Assembly: GCA_016199985.1 (NCBI GenBank)
Contig: JACQFQ010000050.1
Coordinates: forward strand, 58,693-122,692
Length of the DNA stretch: 64,000 bases
Source: Verrucomicrobiota bacterium
Lineage (GTDB): Bacteria > Verrucomicrobiota > Verrucomicrobiia > Limisphaerales > UBA11320
Direction of reading: 5' to 3'
Part shown: one piece after another, positions 44,824 to 53,290 of the stretch
Layout: each line of letters begins with the position of its first letter
Position numbering within the stretch: position 1 is the first letter of the stretch
Notes under the pieces: generated by a model
The model's input: the letters and a program-made list of their open reading frames with translations, nothing else
What the model was told of the DNA's origin: nothing
Databases searched by the model: none
Translations under genes and position numbers: made by a program

Positions 44824-46319
44824 ACCCGATGACGCGACATTCCAGAATCAATGCGACCCCCCACGGGCTGTCGGTGACCGGGCGGCATCTTCTGGATCGG
44901 AGGAGCTTTTTATCCCATACCGCCACGAGTCTGGGGGGCATTGCCCTGACTCACCTTCTGGGACGGGAGGGTTTGCTGGCGGGCGAGAAGCCTCTGATTG
45001 ATCCCGCGCGTCCCTACGCTCCGCGGCCAACCCATCATGAGGCCAGGGCGAAGAACGTTCTGGTGATTTTTTGCGCGGGCGCGGTGAGCCAGCTCGAGAC
45101 CTTCGACTTCAAGCCAGGCCTCATCAAACACGATGGGCAACCGCTGGCGGGCGGCCCGGCGGTGACTTTTCAGGGTCCTTCCGGGAATCTCGCGCGGCCC
45201 CAGTTCGAGTTTCGGCCGCGGGGACAAAGCGGGAAAATGATCTCAGATCTTGTGCCGCACATTGGAGGATTGGTGGACGATCTGGCCTTCGTCCATTCGC
45301 TCACCAGCAAGACCAACACGCACGGCCCGGGCGAGAATTTTCTGTCGACGGGCTTCGTTCCCGATGGATTCCCGAGCATTGGCGCCTGGGTCACCTACGC
45401 CTTGGGCAGCGAGAATCAAAACCTGCCCGCGTTTGTCGCGATCCCTGATCCTCGAGGCGTGCCCCAGGCCAGCGTAAACAATTGGGGCCCCGGATTTCTT
45501 CCAGCCGAGTTTCAGGGAACGCCTTTCAGCTCCAACGACCCCATCCGGAACCTTGCGCCGCCCCCGAGTGTTCAGCCCGCGAGCGACGAAGCGGCCCGAA
45601 CTCTTCTCCGCCGGATGAACCAGTCCCATCTGGAGCGGCACGCCGGGGACGGAGGCCTCGCCGCGAGGATCGCGAGCTATGAGCTGGCGGCCCGGATGCA
45701 GCTCAGCGTTTCCGAACTCAGCGATCTGACGACCGAGCCGGCCCACATCCTGAAGTCCTATGGCGCGACGGACGCCAAGAACTCGGTCAAGGCCGCGTTC
45801 GCCCGCAACTGCATTTTGGCGCGGCGTCTTCTCGAGCGCGGGGTGCGATTCGTTCAGCTGTTCAACGGCGCCTATGCCAGCGCGGGCGAGCTGAACTGGG
45901 ATGGACACGGGAAGCTGAAGGAGCAGTACACGAGGCACGGCGATATCATGGACCAGCCGGTGGCCGCGCTGGTTCGGGATCTCCAGCAGCGGGGCCTGCT
46001 GCAGGAGACCCTGGTGGTGTGGTGCACGGAGTTCGGACGAATGCCGATGTTTCAAAAGGGCGCCCAGGGACGCGATCACAACCCCGATGGATTCACCTGC
46101 TGGCTGGCCGGAGCGGGGGTGAGGCGCGGCGTCAGCTTCGGCGTTACGGATGAGCTGGGAAGCAGGGCCGTGGAAAACATCCTTTCAATCCACGATTTGA
46201 ACGCGACGATTCTGCATCTTCTCGGATTGAACCATCGCGCGCTGACGTTCGAGCACAACGGCGTCAACCGAAGGCTCACCGACGTTCATGGCGATGTGAT
46301 TCATCCGGTGCTGTCGTGA
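44820..46319 (+). CDS. DUF1501 protein, second copy
   Basis: 499 residues. The N-terminus has a weak Tat-like signal (LLDRRSFLSHTATSLGGIALTHLLG). DUF1501 features: VLVIFCAGAVSQLETFDFKPGL, SLTSKTNTHGPGENF, SIGAWVTYALGS, LVVWCTEFGRMPMF, GRDHNPDGFTCWLAGAGV, ATILHLLGLNHRALTFEHNGVNRRLTDVHG. It is clearly a diverged paralogue of the gene at 40307, so the PSD1-DUF1501 pair was duplicated as a unit. All four genes appear to be one transcription unit, with no gaps between them. Confidence 0.9.
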   Translation: MNPMTRHSRINATPHGLSVTGRHLLDRRSFLSHTATSLGGIALTHLLGREGLLAGEKPLIDPARPYAPRPTHHEARAKNVLVIFCAGAVSQLETFDFKPGLIKHDGQPLAGGPAVTFQGPSGNLARPQFEFRPRGQSGKMISDLVPHIGGLVDDLAFVHSLTSKTNTHGPGENFLSTGFVPDGFPSIGAWVTYALGSENQNLPAFVAIPDPRGVPQASVNNWGPGFLPAEFQGTPFSSNDPIRNLAPPPSVQPASDEAARTLLRRMNQSHLERHAGDGGLAARIASYELAARMQLSVSELSDLTTEPAHILKSYGATDAKNSVKAAFARNCILARRLLERGVRFVQLFNGAYASAGELNWDGHGKLKEQYTRHGDIMDQPVAALVRDLQQRGLLQETLVVWCTEFGRMPMFQKGAQGRDHNPDGFTCWLAGAGVRRGVSFGVTDELGSRAVENILSIHDLNATILHLLGLNHRALTFEHNGVNRRLTDVHGDVIHPVLS

Positions 46320-46342
46320 GTCGACAGGTTTCCGCCCGTCCA

Positions 46343-48676
46343 TCATGGCTTGTGCAGGCGATAGACGCGCGCTGGATCCAGGCTTTGGTTCGTAACGTAG
46401 TAGTAGTTCATGAAGAGCGGATAGGGCCCTGGAATCGCGGACCAGGAGCCGTGATCCGCCTCCGTGGCATACTCGAGGGCGAAGCCCGTCGCGATTTCAG
46501 GCCAGCGAACGACAATGTGAGGGGCGCATCGGAAGATGGCCAGGGCGGGGTGATCGGGGTCGAACGATGCAGGCCTGGTCGGGTATTGATTGAGCGTCAC
46601 GTTGTAGCTGAAGGTTTGAGTCAAGCCCGAGTCGCGGCAAAGGAGGTAGTAACCCCCGGTTTGCGCCGCGCAAGGAACGCTGATCCGCGCATGCGCGCCT
46701 TCCGCTGAGTCAAGGGTCGTGCCATCCGGCGCGTAGAGCTGGATGAACGGCGTGCCAGAGCCGGAGGTTGAGGAGACATCGACAGTCATCGCGTCGCCGG
46801 CGACGAGTTCGAGCCTGAAAGCGTCCAGGTCGCCCTGTGCGACACGGGCTTTCCGAATCTCGCCCGCGCTCACCACTTCCACCCCATCGCCGAGATCCGG
46901 CGAGTTGGATCCGGGGATCTTGACCGCGCATAGCGTGTAGTCGTAGTTGTTCTGCAGCCCTCCAGCGACCACGACGCACGTGTACCGGCCGCCTTCAGAG
47001 AGTCGTTGCTCTGGGTAATAGACCACCGCGCCATCGCCCCCGCTGCCGAAGACCATATTGCCCAGGGGATCGAAGAGATAGAGAATGGGTCCGGCGGTGG
47101 GCGTGGTTCTTGTCAAAGCCAGGGCAATCACGTCGTCGGCCTTGGCGCTGAACGTGTAGGTGTCCATGTCGGCGGGCCCGGTGATGTGCCCGCTCGAGAC
47201 CAACCCGAAGGTCAGGAGCTCAGGCGAATCGCCCACCTCGCGGACATTGCCCCCGCCCGACACCCTGGCGAGGCTCATGACGTAGCCGTAGGTGTCGAGG
47301 AGCCCCCCAGCAATCACGAGGCATGTGTAACGTCCCGTTTGCGCGAGTCGGAGTTCCGGGTAATGAACCGCGGCGCCATCGCCTCCACTCGCAATGATCG
47401 TATTGCCGAGGGGGTCGAACACATAGAGGATCGGCGCGGCCGTGGGAGTTGTTCTCACCAAGGCCAGGGCGATCACGTCGTTGGCATTGGCGATGAAGCT
47501 GTAGGTGTCCATGTCGGCGGGCCCGCCGATGTGTCCTTTCAGCGCTTGCCCAAAGTTGATGAACTCCGGGTCGTCTCCCGGCTCGCGCGTATTGCCCGGT
47601 CCCACCGCCTTGGCCAGGCTCAGGACATAGCCGTAGGAGTCGGCGAGTCCGCCGGCGACGACAATGCACGTGTATTTGCCGCTCTCTGTGAGTCGGAAGT
47701 CCGGATAATGAACCACGGCGCCATCGCCTCCGCTCGCAATGATCATGTTGCCGAGGGGATCGAACACATAGAGGATCGGCGCGGCCGTGGGAGTTGTTCT
47801 CACCAAGGCCAGGGCGATCACGTCATTGGCATTGGCGATGAAGCTGTATGTATCCATGTCGGCGGCCCCGGTGATGTGCCCGGCGACGACTTGCCCGAAG
47901 GCAATCGGCTCCGGGTCGTCCCCCGATTCGCGCTGATTCCCCCCGACCGTTGCCTTGGTCAGGCTCAGGACATAGCCGTAGGAGTCGGCGAGTCCGCCGG
48001 CGATGACAATGCACGTGTATTTGCCGCTCTCTGTGAGTCGGAGGTCCGGATAATGAACCACGGCGCCATCGCCTCCGCTCGCAATGATCATATTGCCGAG
48101 AGGGTCGAACACATAAAGTATCGGTGCGGCCGTGGGAGTTGTTCTCACCAAGGCCAGGGCGATCACGTCATTGGCATTGGCGATGAAGGTGTAGGTATCC
48201 ATGTCGGCGGCCCCGGTGATATGGCCCTTGGCTACTTGCCCATAGTTCACCGGCTCGGGGTCATCGCCGACTTCCCGCAGATTGATTCCGCCCACCTGGG
48301 TCACGGTCAGGGAGTAGGAGTAGGAGCCGACGAAATCGGACGCGACGACAGCCACAATGTATTTGCCGGTCTCCGTCAACCGAAATGAAGGCTCATGAAC
48401 AACGGCGCCGTTGCCCCCGTCCGCGATGATCAGATTGCCCAGCGGATCGTAGAGGTAAAGGAGAGGCGCGGCGGTGGGCGTCGTTCTGACCAGCGCCAGA
48501 GCGATCACCTGATTGGCGACCGCGGTGAAGGAATAGAAGTTGGTCTGGTCCGGGCTCGTGATGACGCCCGTTTTGACTTCGCCGAAGCTGATCGGCGTGC
48601 TCGCGCCCCGGGTGGATGTGCCGCAGACAAAAGTTGCGAGGATGACGGCGAGAGCGATGAACGGGAGGTTTCGCAT
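46343..48676 (-). CDS. Secreted protein built of tandem PPC-like repeats
   Basis: 777 residues from ATG 48676, which begins with a signal peptide (MRNLPFIALAVILATFVCG). Five PPC-like modules of 114-115 residues follow, each with FGxVxxGHITGxADMDTY, VIALALVRTTPTAAPILY, DPLGNMII and LTESGKYTCIV, ending in a GDDPE linker. A sixth, degenerate module and a C-terminal Ig-like stretch (APHIVVRWPEIATGFALEY) close the protein; no sorting signal is visible. Three central modules are almost identical. The frame is open to 48727, but that start would bury the signal peptide. The protein is convergent with the second DUF1501 gene 23 bp away. Function unknown. Confidence 0.85.
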   Translation of the reverse strand: MRNLPFIALAVILATFVCGTSTRGASTPISFGEVKTGVITSPDQTNFYSFTAVANQVIALALVRTTPTAAPLLYLYDPLGNLIIADGGNGAVVHEPSFRLTETGKYIVAVVASDFVGSYSYSLTVTQVGGINLREVGDDPEPVNYGQVAKGHITGAADMDTYTFIANANDVIALALVRTTPTAAPILYVFDPLGNMIIASGGDGAVVHYPDLRLTESGKYTCIVIAGGLADSYGYVLSLTKATVGGNQRESGDDPEPIAFGQVVAGHITGAADMDTYSFIANANDVIALALVRTTPTAAPILYVFDPLGNMIIASGGDGAVVHYPDFRLTESGKYTCIVVAGGLADSYGYVLSLAKAVGPGNTREPGDDPEFINFGQALKGHIGGPADMDTYSFIANANDVIALALVRTTPTAAPILYVFDPLGNTIIASGGDGAAVHYPELRLAQTGRYTCLVIAGGLLDTYGYVMSLARVSGGGNVREVGDSPELLTFGLVSSGHITGPADMDTYTFSAKADDVIALALTRTTPTAGPILYLFDPLGNMVFGSGGDGAVVYYPEQRLSEGGRYTCVVVAGGLQNNYDYTLCAVKIPGSNSPDLGDGVEVVSAGEIRKARVAQGDLDAFRLELVAGDAMTVDVSSTSGSGTPFIQLYAPDGTTLDSAEGAHARISVPCAAQTGGYYLLCRDSGLTQTFSYNVTLNQYPTRPASFDPDHPALAIFRCAPHIVVRWPEIATGFALEYATEADHGSWSAIPGPYPLFMNYYYVTNQSLDPARVYRLHKP
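46875..48600 (-). repeat. Five in-frame tandem repeats, period 345 bp
   Basis: Anchor segments recur at 47086, 47431, 47776 and 48121 (345 bp apart) and at 48463 (342 bp). The three central copies are about 93% alike by eye at the DNA level, including silent positions, while the outer ones have diverged. Each unit encodes one PPC-like module of 115 residues. Confidence 0.85.
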
Positions 48677-49105
48677 AGGGGCAATGCTGAGAGTTGGTTT
48701 CGATAAGGGTTGCTCGGGATCATGCAAGAATTCGATCGCCCTTCAAGCGCAGTTCAGCGAGACAACGGATCTTCGGTTTGTTCATCGTCCGTCACACTGC
48801 GGCGGACACCAAGGATGTCTCCGTTCTGTTCAGCCTCGCGCACAACACCCTCGACTCCGACAAATTCCATCCGCCAGCGCCCGACGGCACCGACCACTGG
48901 TCAGGGTGTGGGTCATCACAAACGACAACGGCTATTCTCGGTTTTATCCTTTCAGCAAAAGGACTTCACATGAGATTCACAACAGACTCATGGAAAGATT
49001 GTTAGGTTAGCATTAGGTGAGAATTGCGTCTTGTCATATAAGGATACAATACTTTATCTATTGACATACTAGAGTTTGTGCTGATATTTCGCTCTGTTAA
49101 GTGTG
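48677..49105. other. Intergenic region between the repeat-protein gene and the sulfur operon
   Basis: About 430 bp without a recognisable gene. The left part is ordinary in composition; from roughly 48960 to 49100 the sequence becomes AT-rich, unlike its surroundings, and contains a promoter-like site. Open frames here match no family I know. No SAM riboswitch core was found ahead of the sulfur genes. Confidence 0.5.
49061..49090 (+). promoter_or_regulatory. Candidate promoter of the sulfur-uptake operon
   Basis: A perfect TTGACA at 49061-49066 is followed after 18 bp by TATTTC at 49085-49090, within an AT-rich stretch. Transcription would begin only a few nt before the first gene. The -10 match is weak. 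Confidence 0.35.
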
Positions 49106-49432
49106 ATGAGCGAAGCGAACAAAAATGAAACAGGCCGGTCGGCGCCGGTGGAATCCAAGCCGAACTGGCTTGATCTGGGGCGCGATCAGGTCGCGTCTCT
49201 GCACTTCGGCACGGTCCTGATCACCGTCCACGACGGGCGAGTGGTGCAGGTCGAGAAGTTAGATTCGCCGACTTGGACATCCAGCTTCGTGGTTCTCCAG
49301 CCTCGCACGACTGACTCCTGCGGCGTTCGCATCGCGCGCGCTGCCGCCCGCAGCCAGCTTGTGATCGGGGACGAAACTCACCGTCGCGTTAAGGCCCGAT
49401 ATCCTTTCTCCATCCATCGACACGGAATCTGA
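49106..49432 (+). CDS. yezD: YezD/OscA-type (DUF2292) small sulfur-starvation protein, possibly frameshifted
   Basis: 108 residues from ATG 49106 (GTG 49103 is also possible). The core, DLGRDQVASLHFGTVLIT followed by VHDGRVVQVEK, matches the DUF2292 family, small proteins of about 55-75 residues that in other bacteria accompany sulfate transporters and organosulfur use (OscA of Pseudomonas). After VQVEK the reading continues for about 50 residues with no family likeness. In the -1 frame the same DNA reads EVRFADLDIQLRG and stops at about 49318, close to the expected family ending, so a small indel near 49255 may have broken the gene. It lies 13 bp upstream of the sulfate-binding protein gene. 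Confidence 0.7.
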   Translation: MSEANKNETGRSAPVESKPNWLDLGRDQVASLHFGTVLITVHDGRVVQVEKLDSPTWTSSFVVLQPRTTDSCGVRIARAAARSQLVIGDETHRRVKARYPFSIHRHGI

Positions 49433-49445
49433 ATCAATCACCACC

Positions 49446-50456
49446 ATGAAACTGAATCCCTTCACGAAACTCAGCGGATTGCTCGTGCTCGCCCTCTTGT
49501 TGAGCGGCAGCGCGCTTGCCAAGGAAATCACATTGCTCAACGCATCCTACGACCCAACGCGGGAACTTTACGTCGAGTTCAACGCGGCCTTCGCCAGACA
49601 CTGGGAGGCGAAGACCGGCGACAAGGTAACCATCCAGCAGTCGCACGGAGGTTCCAGCAAACAGGCCCGCGCTGTCATCGACGGTTTGGCGGCCGATGTC
49701 GTTACGCTCGCCCTGGCCTACGATGTGGATGCCATCGCGGAACGAAGTCAGCTGCTTCCCGCCGACTGGCAAAAGCGGCTGCCGCACAACAGCGCGCCGT
49801 ACACCTCGACCATTGTGTTCCTGGTGCGAAAGGGAAATCCGAAAGGCATCCAGGATTGGGATGATCTCGTGAAGCCGGGCGTGTCGCTCATTCCGGCCAA
49901 CCCCAAGACTTCCGGCGCGGCGCGCTGGGCTTACCTAGGCGCATGGGGTTACGCGCTGAAGAAGAATGGCGGCGACGAAACCAAGGCCAGGGAGTTCGTC
50001 ACCCAGTTCTACAAGAACGTGCCCGTGCTTGATTCGGGCGCGCGCGGCGCGACAACGACTTTTATTCAACGTGGCATCGGTGACGTGCTGGTCGGCTGGG
50101 AGAACGAAGCCTACCTTGCGCTGAAGGAGTTCGGCCCCGACAAATACGAAATCATCACTCCCTCCATCAGCATCCTGGCAGAACCCACCGTTTCGCTCGT
50201 GGACAAATCAGCGAAAAAGAAGGGCACCGAAGTCGTGGCGAAGGCCTATCTGGATTACCTCTTCTCCGATGAAGGCCAGGACATCGCGGGCAAACATTTC
50301 TATCGTCCGAGTTCGGAGAAGACCCTCGCCAAGTATGCCGGCCAGTTCTCCAAGGTGAAGCTGTTCACCATCGACGAGGTGTTCGGCGGTTGGAAAAAGG
50401 CGCAGAAAACCCACTTCGATGACGGCGGTGTTTTTGACCAAATCTTCAAGCCCTGA
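49446..50456 (+). CDS. sbp: Sulfate/thiosulfate ABC transporter periplasmic binding protein
   Basis: 336 residues. Signal peptide (LSGLLVLALLLSGSALA) then the Sbp/CysP fold: ITLLNASYDPTRELY, VTIQQSHGGSSKQARAVIDGL with the oxyanion-binding Ser residues, VVTLALAYDVDAI, IPANPKTSGAARWAYLGAWG and RGIGDVLVGWENEAYLA. It delivers sulfate or thiosulfate to CysT/CysW. It heads the transporter genes; a hydrolase gene intervenes before cysT. Sbp and CysP cannot be separated by sequence reading alone. Confidence 0.93.
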   Translation: MKLNPFTKLSGLLVLALLLSGSALAKEITLLNASYDPTRELYVEFNAAFARHWEAKTGDKVTIQQSHGGSSKQARAVIDGLAADVVTLALAYDVDAIAERSQLLPADWQKRLPHNSAPYTSTIVFLVRKGNPKGIQDWDDLVKPGVSLIPANPKTSGAARWAYLGAWGYALKKNGGDETKAREFVTQFYKNVPVLDSGARGATTTFIQRGIGDVLVGWENEAYLALKEFGPDKYEIITPSISILAEPTVSLVDKSAKKKGTEVVAKAYLDYLFSDEGQDIAGKHFYRPSSEKTLAKYAGQFSKVKLFTIDEVFGGWKKAQKTHFDDGGVFDQIFKP

Positions 50457-50495
50457 CCCGATGAAACGACGCGCTTCCCATTTCATCACGCTGAG

Positions 50496-51545
50496 ATGAA
50501 AGACACGACCATCCCTTGGGCAGTGACCGGCCAAAGCCCGTTTTCCTCCGACTCAGGAAGCGCGGGGGTCATGGCGCGCGTTGCCGACTTCACGACCCGC
50601 GTCATCGGACCCCGCCCGCTTGCATGCCGGGCAGAGCCGCCGGCCGGCACGCCCAAGGAACGGAACGGCGGCCCGGCTGCTCAGGGTCCATCCACTCTGG
50701 GCTTCGCGCCCGGAAATCTTGGGATGATTCCCTCGTCGGATGTCGCGCGGACTCCCCGGTCAGGCCGCACCCTGGCCAGGTTCTTGGAACCGCTCGACTC
50801 CTCCGCTGGCTCCGCCCACCTCGTTCGCCAGTCCGGTCTCCTGTTTGATAGCGATGGCGAATCGCATGAACTCCCGCGCTACCAGTTCACCGGCCCCCGC
50901 GGCGGCGGTGATGCGGTGCGCATCGGCATCTTCGCCACGGTTCATGGCGATGAACCGGAGAGCGGACTTGGCTTGCTGCGTTTCCTTCAAGAACTGGTTC
51001 AGCGGCCCGACGCGGCGGAGGGTTTTGTCATCAATGCCTACCCCATGTGCAATCCGACCGGCTACCTCGGCGCCACGCGGCACGCGCGCAGTGGGAAGGA
51101 TCTGAACCGCGAGTTCTGGCGTGACTCGCGCGAGCCTGAAGTCCGGCTCCTGGAGGCGGAACTCCGGCGTCATCAATTCCATGGCATCGTTTCGCTGCAT
51201 TGCGATGACACCAGCCACGGTCTTTACGGCTTCCTGAGCGGACGAAACTCCGGCGCGGTGCTCTCCGCCAGCCTGCTCGAACCGGCTCTGCGCGCAGCCG
51301 AGGAATTCCTGCCGCGCAATTGCGATTCTCGGATCGACGGCTTTCACGCGCGCGGCGGCGTGCTCTCCACGTGCTACGACGGTGTGCTGCGCGCGCCGGA
51401 TGATGTGAGACCGCCGCCCTTCGAAATCACGTTTGAGACGCCGCAGCACGCGGCCGCCGTCCGGCAGGTCGAGGCGTTCAACGCCGCGCTCCTCACCATT
51501 CTCGCGGAGTTCCGCTATCTCCAGGCCATCGGACAAAACATTTGA
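50496..51545 (+). CDS. M14-type zinc hydrolase (succinylglutamate desuccinylase/aspartoacylase family) in the sulfate operon
   Basis: 349 residues. The catalytic core begins near residue 140: FATVHGDEPESG supplies the HxxE zinc pair, NPTGYLGATRHARSGKDLNREF the substrate arginines and DLNREF motif, and SLHCDDTSHGLYGF the third zinc His. The family removes acyl groups from amino acids or cleaves C-terminal residues. The first 75 or so residues are low in family likeness; ATG 50724 would omit them. It is 39 bp after sbp and 4 bp before cysT, so it is within the operon. Its link to sulfur is unknown; release of a sulfur amino acid from an N-acyl or amide form is one idea. Confidence 0.8.
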   Translation: MKDTTIPWAVTGQSPFSSDSGSAGVMARVADFTTRVIGPRPLACRAEPPAGTPKERNGGPAAQGPSTLGFAPGNLGMIPSSDVARTPRSGRTLARFLEPLDSSAGSAHLVRQSGLLFDSDGESHELPRYQFTGPRGGGDAVRIGIFATVHGDEPESGLGLLRFLQELVQRPDAAEGFVINAYPMCNPTGYLGATRHARSGKDLNREFWRDSREPEVRLLEAELRRHQFHGIVSLHCDDTSHGLYGFLSGRNSGAVLSASLLEPALRAAEEFLPRNCDSRIDGFHARGGVLSTCYDGVLRAPDDVRPPPFEITFETPQHAAAVRQVEAFNAALLTILAEFRYLQAIGQNI

Positions 51546-51549
51546 ACCC

Positions 51550-52383
51550 ATGTTCAGCCTCCGCAAACGAAGCGTGCTGCCGGGATTCAACCTGACGATG
51601 GGGTTCACTCTGTTTTACATGAGCCTCTTCGTCTTCATCCCGCTTACCGGGATCTTCATCAAAACAGCCAGCCTCAGTGGGGAGCAATTCTGGGGCACGG
51701 TCACGTCCCCGCGCGTGCTGGCGTCGTATCGCATCACGTTCGGCGCTTCGTTCCTCGCCGCGCTGGTCAACTTGTTCTTCGGCTTGCTCGTGGCCTGGGT
51801 GCTGGTCCGCTATCCGTTCCCAGGAAAGAAGTTGGTGGACGCGCTCGTGGATCTGCCCTTCGCCCTGCCGACCGCCGTCGCCGGCATCGCGTTGACCGCG
51901 ATTTACTCGACGAACGGCTGGGTTGGCGGGCTGCTCGAACCCCTCGGCATCAAGGTCGCCTACACGCCGCTCGGCATCTTTGTGGCGCTCACTTTCATCG
52001 GCCTGCCCTTCGTGGTTCGCACGGTGCAGCCGGTTCTCGAAGACCTCGAAACTGAACTGGAGGAGGCTGCCGCGAGCCTCGGAGCCAACCGCTGGCAGAC
52101 GTTCCGCCGCGTGATTCTGCCGCCGCTCTACCCGGCCCTCCTGACGGGATTCGCGCTCGGTTTTGCCCGCTCGCTGGGTGAATACGGCTCGGTCGTCTTC
52201 ATCTCCGGCAACATGCCCATGAAGACCGAGATCACGTCGCTGCTTATCATCACCAAGCTGGAACAGTACGACTACGCGGGGGCGACGGCGCTTGCCGTCG
52301 TGATGCTCGTCATCTCGTTCGTGATGCTGTTCACGATCAACCTGCTGCAAGGGTGGGGCAGCCGTCATCGCCAGCCGGCCTGA
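51550..52383 (+). CDS. cysT: Sulfate ABC transporter permease CysT
   Basis: 277 residues from ATG 51550; the open frame extends upstream inside the previous gene but this start gives the normal N-terminus. Six or so transmembrane helices and the permease EAA loop EEAAASLGANRWQTFRRVILP are visible, with VVFISGNMPMKTEITSLLIITKLEQYDY typical of CysT (CysU). It forms the inner-membrane channel with CysW. Confidence 0.94.
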   Translation: MFSLRKRSVLPGFNLTMGFTLFYMSLFVFIPLTGIFIKTASLSGEQFWGTVTSPRVLASYRITFGASFLAALVNLFFGLLVAWVLVRYPFPGKKLVDALVDLPFALPTAVAGIALTAIYSTNGWVGGLLEPLGIKVAYTPLGIFVALTFIGLPFVVRTVQPVLEDLETELEEAAASLGANRWQTFRRVILPPLYPALLTGFALGFARSLGEYGSVVFISGNMPMKTEITSLLIITKLEQYDYAGATALAVVMLVISFVMLFTINLLQGWGSRHRQPA

Positions 52384-52395
52384 ATTGTTTCAAGC

Positions 52396-53274
52396 ATGAC
52401 ACCCACTTCCACATTGTCTCTGGCCCAGCACGCCGCTTCCGCGCGCCGCGCGACTTCCGAGCCGGCGCTTATCCGCCGTCTCCTTATCACGGTGGCGCTG
52501 CTGTTCCTTGGCTTTTTCATCGTGCTGCCGCTGGCTTCGGTCTTCGCGCTCGCGCTGGCCAAAGGCTTCGGCCCTTACTTCGCGGCCTTCGCCGATCCGG
52601 TGACGCTCGCGTCGATTCGCCTCACGCTCGTCGCGGCGGCCATCGCGGTTCCGCTGAATCTGGTCTTTGGCGTCGCGGCGGCGTGGGCCATTGCGAAATT
52701 CGATTTCATCGGCAAGAACCTGCTGAACACGCTCATTGACCTCCCGTTCTCCGTCTCGCCCGTCATCTCCGGGCTGATTTACGTGCTGCTCTTCGGCCTA
52801 CAGGGATTGCTCGGCCCATGGCTGAACAACCACGACATCAAAATCATCTTCGCCATTCCGGGCATCGTGCTCGCGACGATTTTTGTCACGGTGCCTTTTG
52901 TCGCGCGCGAACTCATCCCGTTGATGGAAGCACAGGGGAAGGCCGAGGAAGAAGCCGCCATCGTGCTGGGCGCAAGCGGCTGGCAGACCTTCTGGCGCGT
53001 GACCGTGCCCAACATCAAGTGGGGCCTGCTTTACGGCGTGATCCTCTGCAACGCCCGCGCGATGGGGGAGTTCGGCGCGGTCTCTGTCGTGTCCGGCCAC
53101 ATTCGCGGCCAGACCAACACGATGCCGCTCCATGTCGAGATTCTCTACAACGAATACAACTTTGTCGCCGCCTTCGCCGTGGCCTCGCTGCTGACCCTGC
53201 TCGCGCTGGTGACTCTCGCCCTGAAGTTGTGGGTCGAGTGGAAGACCGCGCGTCAACAAGCCACTGAATCCTAA
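52396..53274 (+). CDS. cysW: Sulfate ABC transporter permease CysW
   Basis: 292 residues, with a slightly longer hydrophilic N-terminus (about 30 residues) before the first helix. The EAA loop reads EEEAAIVLGASGWQTFWRVTVPNIKWG, and the C-terminal region GAVSVVSGHIRGQTNTMPLHVEILYNEYN is a CysW hallmark. It starts 12 bp after cysT and ends 16 bp before cysA. Confidence 0.95.
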   Translation: MTPTSTLSLAQHAASARRATSEPALIRRLLITVALLFLGFFIVLPLASVFALALAKGFGPYFAAFADPVTLASIRLTLVAAAIAVPLNLVFGVAAAWAIAKFDFIGKNLLNTLIDLPFSVSPVISGLIYVLLFGLQGLLGPWLNNHDIKIIFAIPGIVLATIFVTVPFVARELIPLMEAQGKAEEEAAIVLGASGWQTFWRVTVPNIKWGLLYGVILCNARAMGEFGAVSVVSGHIRGQTNTMPLHVEILYNEYNFVAAFAVASLLTLLALVTLALKLWVEWKTARQQATES

Positions 53275-53290
53275 TACGCCGCCAGACGCC

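Noticed and set aside
47006..48388. 460-codon plus-strand frame with repeats, and possible CRISPR-like array
   Set aside because: It is the antisense of the PPC-repeat gene; the repeat unit is 345 bp, in frame and coding, without short repeats and unique spacers.
48677..49105. SAM or other riboswitch ahead of the sulfur operon
   Set aside because: No conserved riboswitch core or terminator/antiterminator pair could be drawn.
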